Assembly (NCBI RefSeq): GCF_002786295.1
Contig: NZ_PGTC01000011.1
Coordinates: 62,001-126,000, forward strand
Length of the DNA: 64,000 nucleotides
Source: Pseudooceanicola marinus
GTDB taxonomy: Bacteria; Pseudomonadota; Alphaproteobacteria; Rhodobacterales; Rhodobacteraceae
Reading direction: 5' to 3'
This document shows, piece by piece, positions 61,841 to 64,000 of this stretch (position 1 is the first letter of the stretch; every line of letters starts with the position of its first letter). Made by a program: the position numbers and the translations under genes. The notes under the pieces were generated by a model that saw nothing but the letters and a program-made list of their open reading frames with translations, had not been told where the DNA came from and did not search any database.

Positions 61841-62680
61841 ATGTCGCAGCGCAAGACCTTCCTGCTGCTGCTGCCCGCCGGTGTCCTGCTGGTTGCCTTC
61901 CTGGCGATCCCCTACGTCAGCGTCTTCATCTCGGCCTTTCGGGAACCGGGACAGGGCACGCCCTATGGCGAGGGCTACACCATCGCCAACTTCAGCCGCA
62001 TCCTGGGCGACTGGTTCTATGTGAAACAGGCGCTGAACACGATGCTGATCGGCGCGGTCACCACATTGGCAACGCTGGTGATCGGCCTGCCGGTGGCGTT
62101 TCAGCTGGCGCGCCCCGATCTGAAGCTGCGCGGCCTCTTTTACGGCATCGTGTTATCGCCGCTTCTGGTGGGGATCGTGATCCGCTCCTACGGCTGGACG
62201 ATCCTTCTGGGCAACAACGGCGTCATCAACCGGACCCTGCGGGAATGGGGCTGGATCGATGGGCCCTTGCCGCTGATGTACAACACCCTGGGCATCGTCA
62301 TCGCGCTGACCCATGTCTTCCTGCCCTTCATGATCCTGCCGATCATGTCGGCGGTGCAGGGCATTGACCCCTCGGTCAGCTCCGCCGCGCGATCCCTGGG
62401 CGCGAAACGCCCGACGGTCATCCGCCGCGTGCTGCTGCCGCTGGCCATGCCGGGGATCCAGTCGGGCTGTATCCTGGTCTTCGTGCTGGCCCTGTCGTCC
62501 TACGTGACGCCCGCCCTGATCGGCGGCCTGCGGGTGAAAACCACCGCCGTCACCGTGGTGGATGCGATGATCGACACCTTCCAGTGGCCCTTCGGCGCAG
62601 CACTTGCGCTGACGCTGTCGGTCCTGGGCGGTGGCTCGGTCCTGATCTTCGCCCGCCTGACACGCATGAAGTGGAAATGA
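61841..62680 (+). CDS. ABC transporter permease (PotB-like)
   Basis: A 279-residue inner-membrane permease with six segments. It opens KTFLLLLPAGVLLVAFLAIPYVSVF and has the EAA-type coupling loop (SAARSLGAKRPTVIRRVLLPLAMPGIQSG). It starts one base after the ATPase stop and overlaps the next gene by 4 bp (ATGA), so the operon is translationally coupled. The long upstream frame inside the ATPase gene is spurious. Confidence 0.95.
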   Translation: MSQRKTFLLLLPAGVLLVAFLAIPYVSVFISAFREPGQGTPYGEGYTIANFSRILGDWFYVKQALNTMLIGAVTTLATLVIGLPVAFQLARPDLKLRGLFYGIVLSPLLVGIVIRSYGWTILLGNNGVINRTLREWGWIDGPLPLMYNTLGIVIALTHVFLPFMILPIMSAVQGIDPSVSSAARSLGAKRPTVIRRVLLPLAMPGIQSGCILVFVLALSSYVTPALIGGLRVKTTAVTVVDAMIDTFQWPFGAALALTLSVLGGGSVLIFARLTRMKWK

Positions 62681-63465
62681 CCATGGGCCGCAATGTCCTC
62701 AACATCTACTGCCTGGCCGTCTACACTTTCCTGCTGGCGCCGATCTTCGTCGTCGTGGGCGCGTCCTTCAACGCCGGCGAATTCCTGACCTTCCCGCCGC
62801 AGGGCCTGTCGCTGCGCTGGTACTTCACCTTCTTCGAGAACGAGGTCTTCCTGCGCGCCATCGGCACCTCGCTGTGGATCGCGGCGGTGGCGACCTTCTT
62901 CTCTGTCATCATCGGCACCATGGCGGCAATTCACTACGTGAACTTCGCCGGACGCTACAAGGAAGCGGTGCGCGTCGCCGCCCTGTCGCCGCTGCTGCTG
63001 CCGGAGATCCTGACGGCCATCGCCCTGCTGTTCTTCCTCTATGACATCGGCATCGGCACCACGACGATGTTCGGCCTGCTGGTCGGCCACGTGCTGATGA
63101 CGCTGCCCTTTGTCTTCATGAACGTCTCCGCCTCGCTGGAGGCCTATGACACAGACTGGTCCATGGCGGCCCGGTCCCTGGGGGCGCGGCCCTTCACCCG
63201 GTTCCGCCGGATCATGCTGCCGCTGATCAAGCCCGGGATGATCGGCGGGGCGCTCTTCAGCTTCGTCATCAGCTTCGACATCTTCACCATCTCGCTGCTG
63301 CTGAAATCCATCGGCACGGCGACCCTGCCGATCCAGCTGTTCGACTATCTGAAGACCAACTACACGCCGGAGGCCGCTGCCGTGTCGACCCTGTCGATCG
63401 TGGCGACCATCACGGTCGTGGTGATCGTCGAAAAGGTCATCGGGCTGAAGATGCACAAGTTCTGA
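62677..63465 (+). CDS. ABC transporter permease (PotC-like)
   Basis: A 262-residue permease, the partner of the preceding one. It opens NVLNIYCLAVYTFLLAPIFVVVGASFNAGEF, and the coupling loop is MAARSLGARPFTRFRRIMLPLIKPGMIGG. Six membrane segments. It ends the operon; a terminator follows at 63494. Confidence 0.95.
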   Translation: MTMGRNVLNIYCLAVYTFLLAPIFVVVGASFNAGEFLTFPPQGLSLRWYFTFFENEVFLRAIGTSLWIAAVATFFSVIIGTMAAIHYVNFAGRYKEAVRVAALSPLLLPEILTAIALLFFLYDIGIGTTTMFGLLVGHVLMTLPFVFMNVSASLEAYDTDWSMAARSLGARPFTRFRRIMLPLIKPGMIGGALFSFVISFDIFTISLLLKSIGTATLPIQLFDYLKTNYTPEAAAVSTLSIVATITVVVIVEKVIGLKMHKF

Positions 63466-63493
63466 CGCGACTGCTCCCCCCGTCAGACCTTTC

Positions 63494-63523
63494 ACGGGGC
63501 GGGCCGCGAGGCCTGCCCCGTTT
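63494..63523 (+). terminator. Terminator of the ABC transporter operon
   Basis: ACGGGGCGGGCC (63494-63505) pairs with GGCCTGCCCCGT (63510-63521) with one wobble, then TTTG. It is 28 bp after the last stop. Confidence 0.85.
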
Positions 63524-63567
63524 GTCATCCTGCGGGGCGTGAGGGGAATAGCCCCCGTATTCCTCAC

Positions 63568-64000
63568 ATGGAGATCTGGGACACCCCCGCCGGGCCGCAC
63601 TTCCGGCACGACTCTGGGGCCATCGAGGCCCTGGCCTCCTTCGCCACCGAGGGCGTGCCCCTGCAGGCGGAGGCGCGTTTCCTCCTGCGGGGCAATACCT
63701 TCTTTACCCGCAACGGCGATCTTCCGCCCCGGGCTAATCAGGTCCTGCGGCGATTTTTGCGGAAGGCGAGGCGCGGCTGGCCCAGGGCATCAGAGCCGGC
63801 CCCTGGGGCAAGATCGCCCGGATCTTGCCCGCCACGGCCACCCGTGATTTGGCCGAGCCGGAGCGGCGCGGCGTACTGAACCGGGGCGAGGGTGGCGGCC
63901 GGTCGACCCGGATCTACCTGGGAGACCAGGCCGCGCTACATCATGAACCGGGGCCGCCGGGCTGCTGCGATGTCACCGCCGCAGCCCAGTGGGTCTCAAG
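63568..64000 (+). pseudogene. Frameshifted gene of unknown function, cut by the window edge
   Basis: From ATG 63568 a frame reads MEIWDTPAGPHFRHDSGAIE and goes on to VLRRFLRK. At the five-T run near 63754-63759 the protein-like frame moves: adding one T restores FFAEGEARLAQGIRAGPWGK, which stays open to the end of the window (RSTRIYLGDQAALHHEP). This is either a true frameshift or a sequencing error. No family was recognised. Confidence 0.5.

Overview
The window is about 64 kb of high-GC chromosome from an alphaproteobacterium, most likely a member of the Rhodobacteraceae (Roseobacter group). The signs are the dnaX-ybaB-recR and rpmI-rplT-pheS gene orders, a TrcR/DUF1013 cell-cycle regulator, a COQ9 protein, YtoQ, DUF1244 and YrhK proteins, an Mcl1-type malyl-CoA lyase of the ethylmalonyl-CoA pathway, a class I PHA synthase and several Lrp regulators. 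No rRNA, tRNA, CRISPR array, transposase, integrase or phage gene was seen. The GC-rich DNA produces very long antisense open frames, which were discarded.

Layout. 1-5.6 kb: replication and recombination genes (dnaX 3' part, ybaB, recR), an FAD oxidoreductase, trcR and a periplasmic RNase T2. 5.9-14.1 kb: mixed chromosomal genes (SDR, quinone oxidoreductase, COQ9, rpsU, flavodoxin, Lrp, outer-membrane barrel, mscL, GST). 14.2-23.3 kb: ytoQ/phnA, then pheT and pheS, which are separated by YrhK, ASCH, a repeat-rich spacer and a low-GC orphan gene; then rplT, rpmI and pyk. 23.4-26.6 kb: N-formylglutamate amidohydrolase, small proteins and nhaA. 27.6-32 kb: D-amino-acid transaminase, DgcA and DgcN, divergent from mcl1. 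32-38 kb: Lrp/LysE pair, accA and phaC, with three decayed gene relics. 38-45 kb: OpgC, then a LysR-controlled tripartite tricarboxylate transporter operon ending in an ArgE-like deacetylase.

46.5-56.3 kb: an acyl-CoA module: acuI with a FadR-type GntR regulator, a D-2-hydroxyacid dehydrogenase, a fused indolepyruvate:ferredoxin oxidoreductase, an ADP-forming acyl-CoA synthetase and an enoyl-CoA hydratase. 56.3-63.5 kb: pseudouridine catabolism (psuG and a kinase with an N-terminal DNA-binding domain), divergent from a 2-oxoglutarate oxygenase and a Pot-type ABC transporter. The window ends in a frameshifted unknown gene.

The most interesting points are: the D-glutamate module, in which Dat could feed DgcN and DgcA; the hydroxyacid/ketoacid/acyl-CoA module; the pseudouridine-oxygenase-transporter locus with paired palindromes between its two arms; perfect palindrome pairs upstream of Lrp/LysE and mcl1; and several recombination scars made of gene 3' ends or truncated genes. 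All functions are inferred from reading the sequence and remembered family features; no database search was run.
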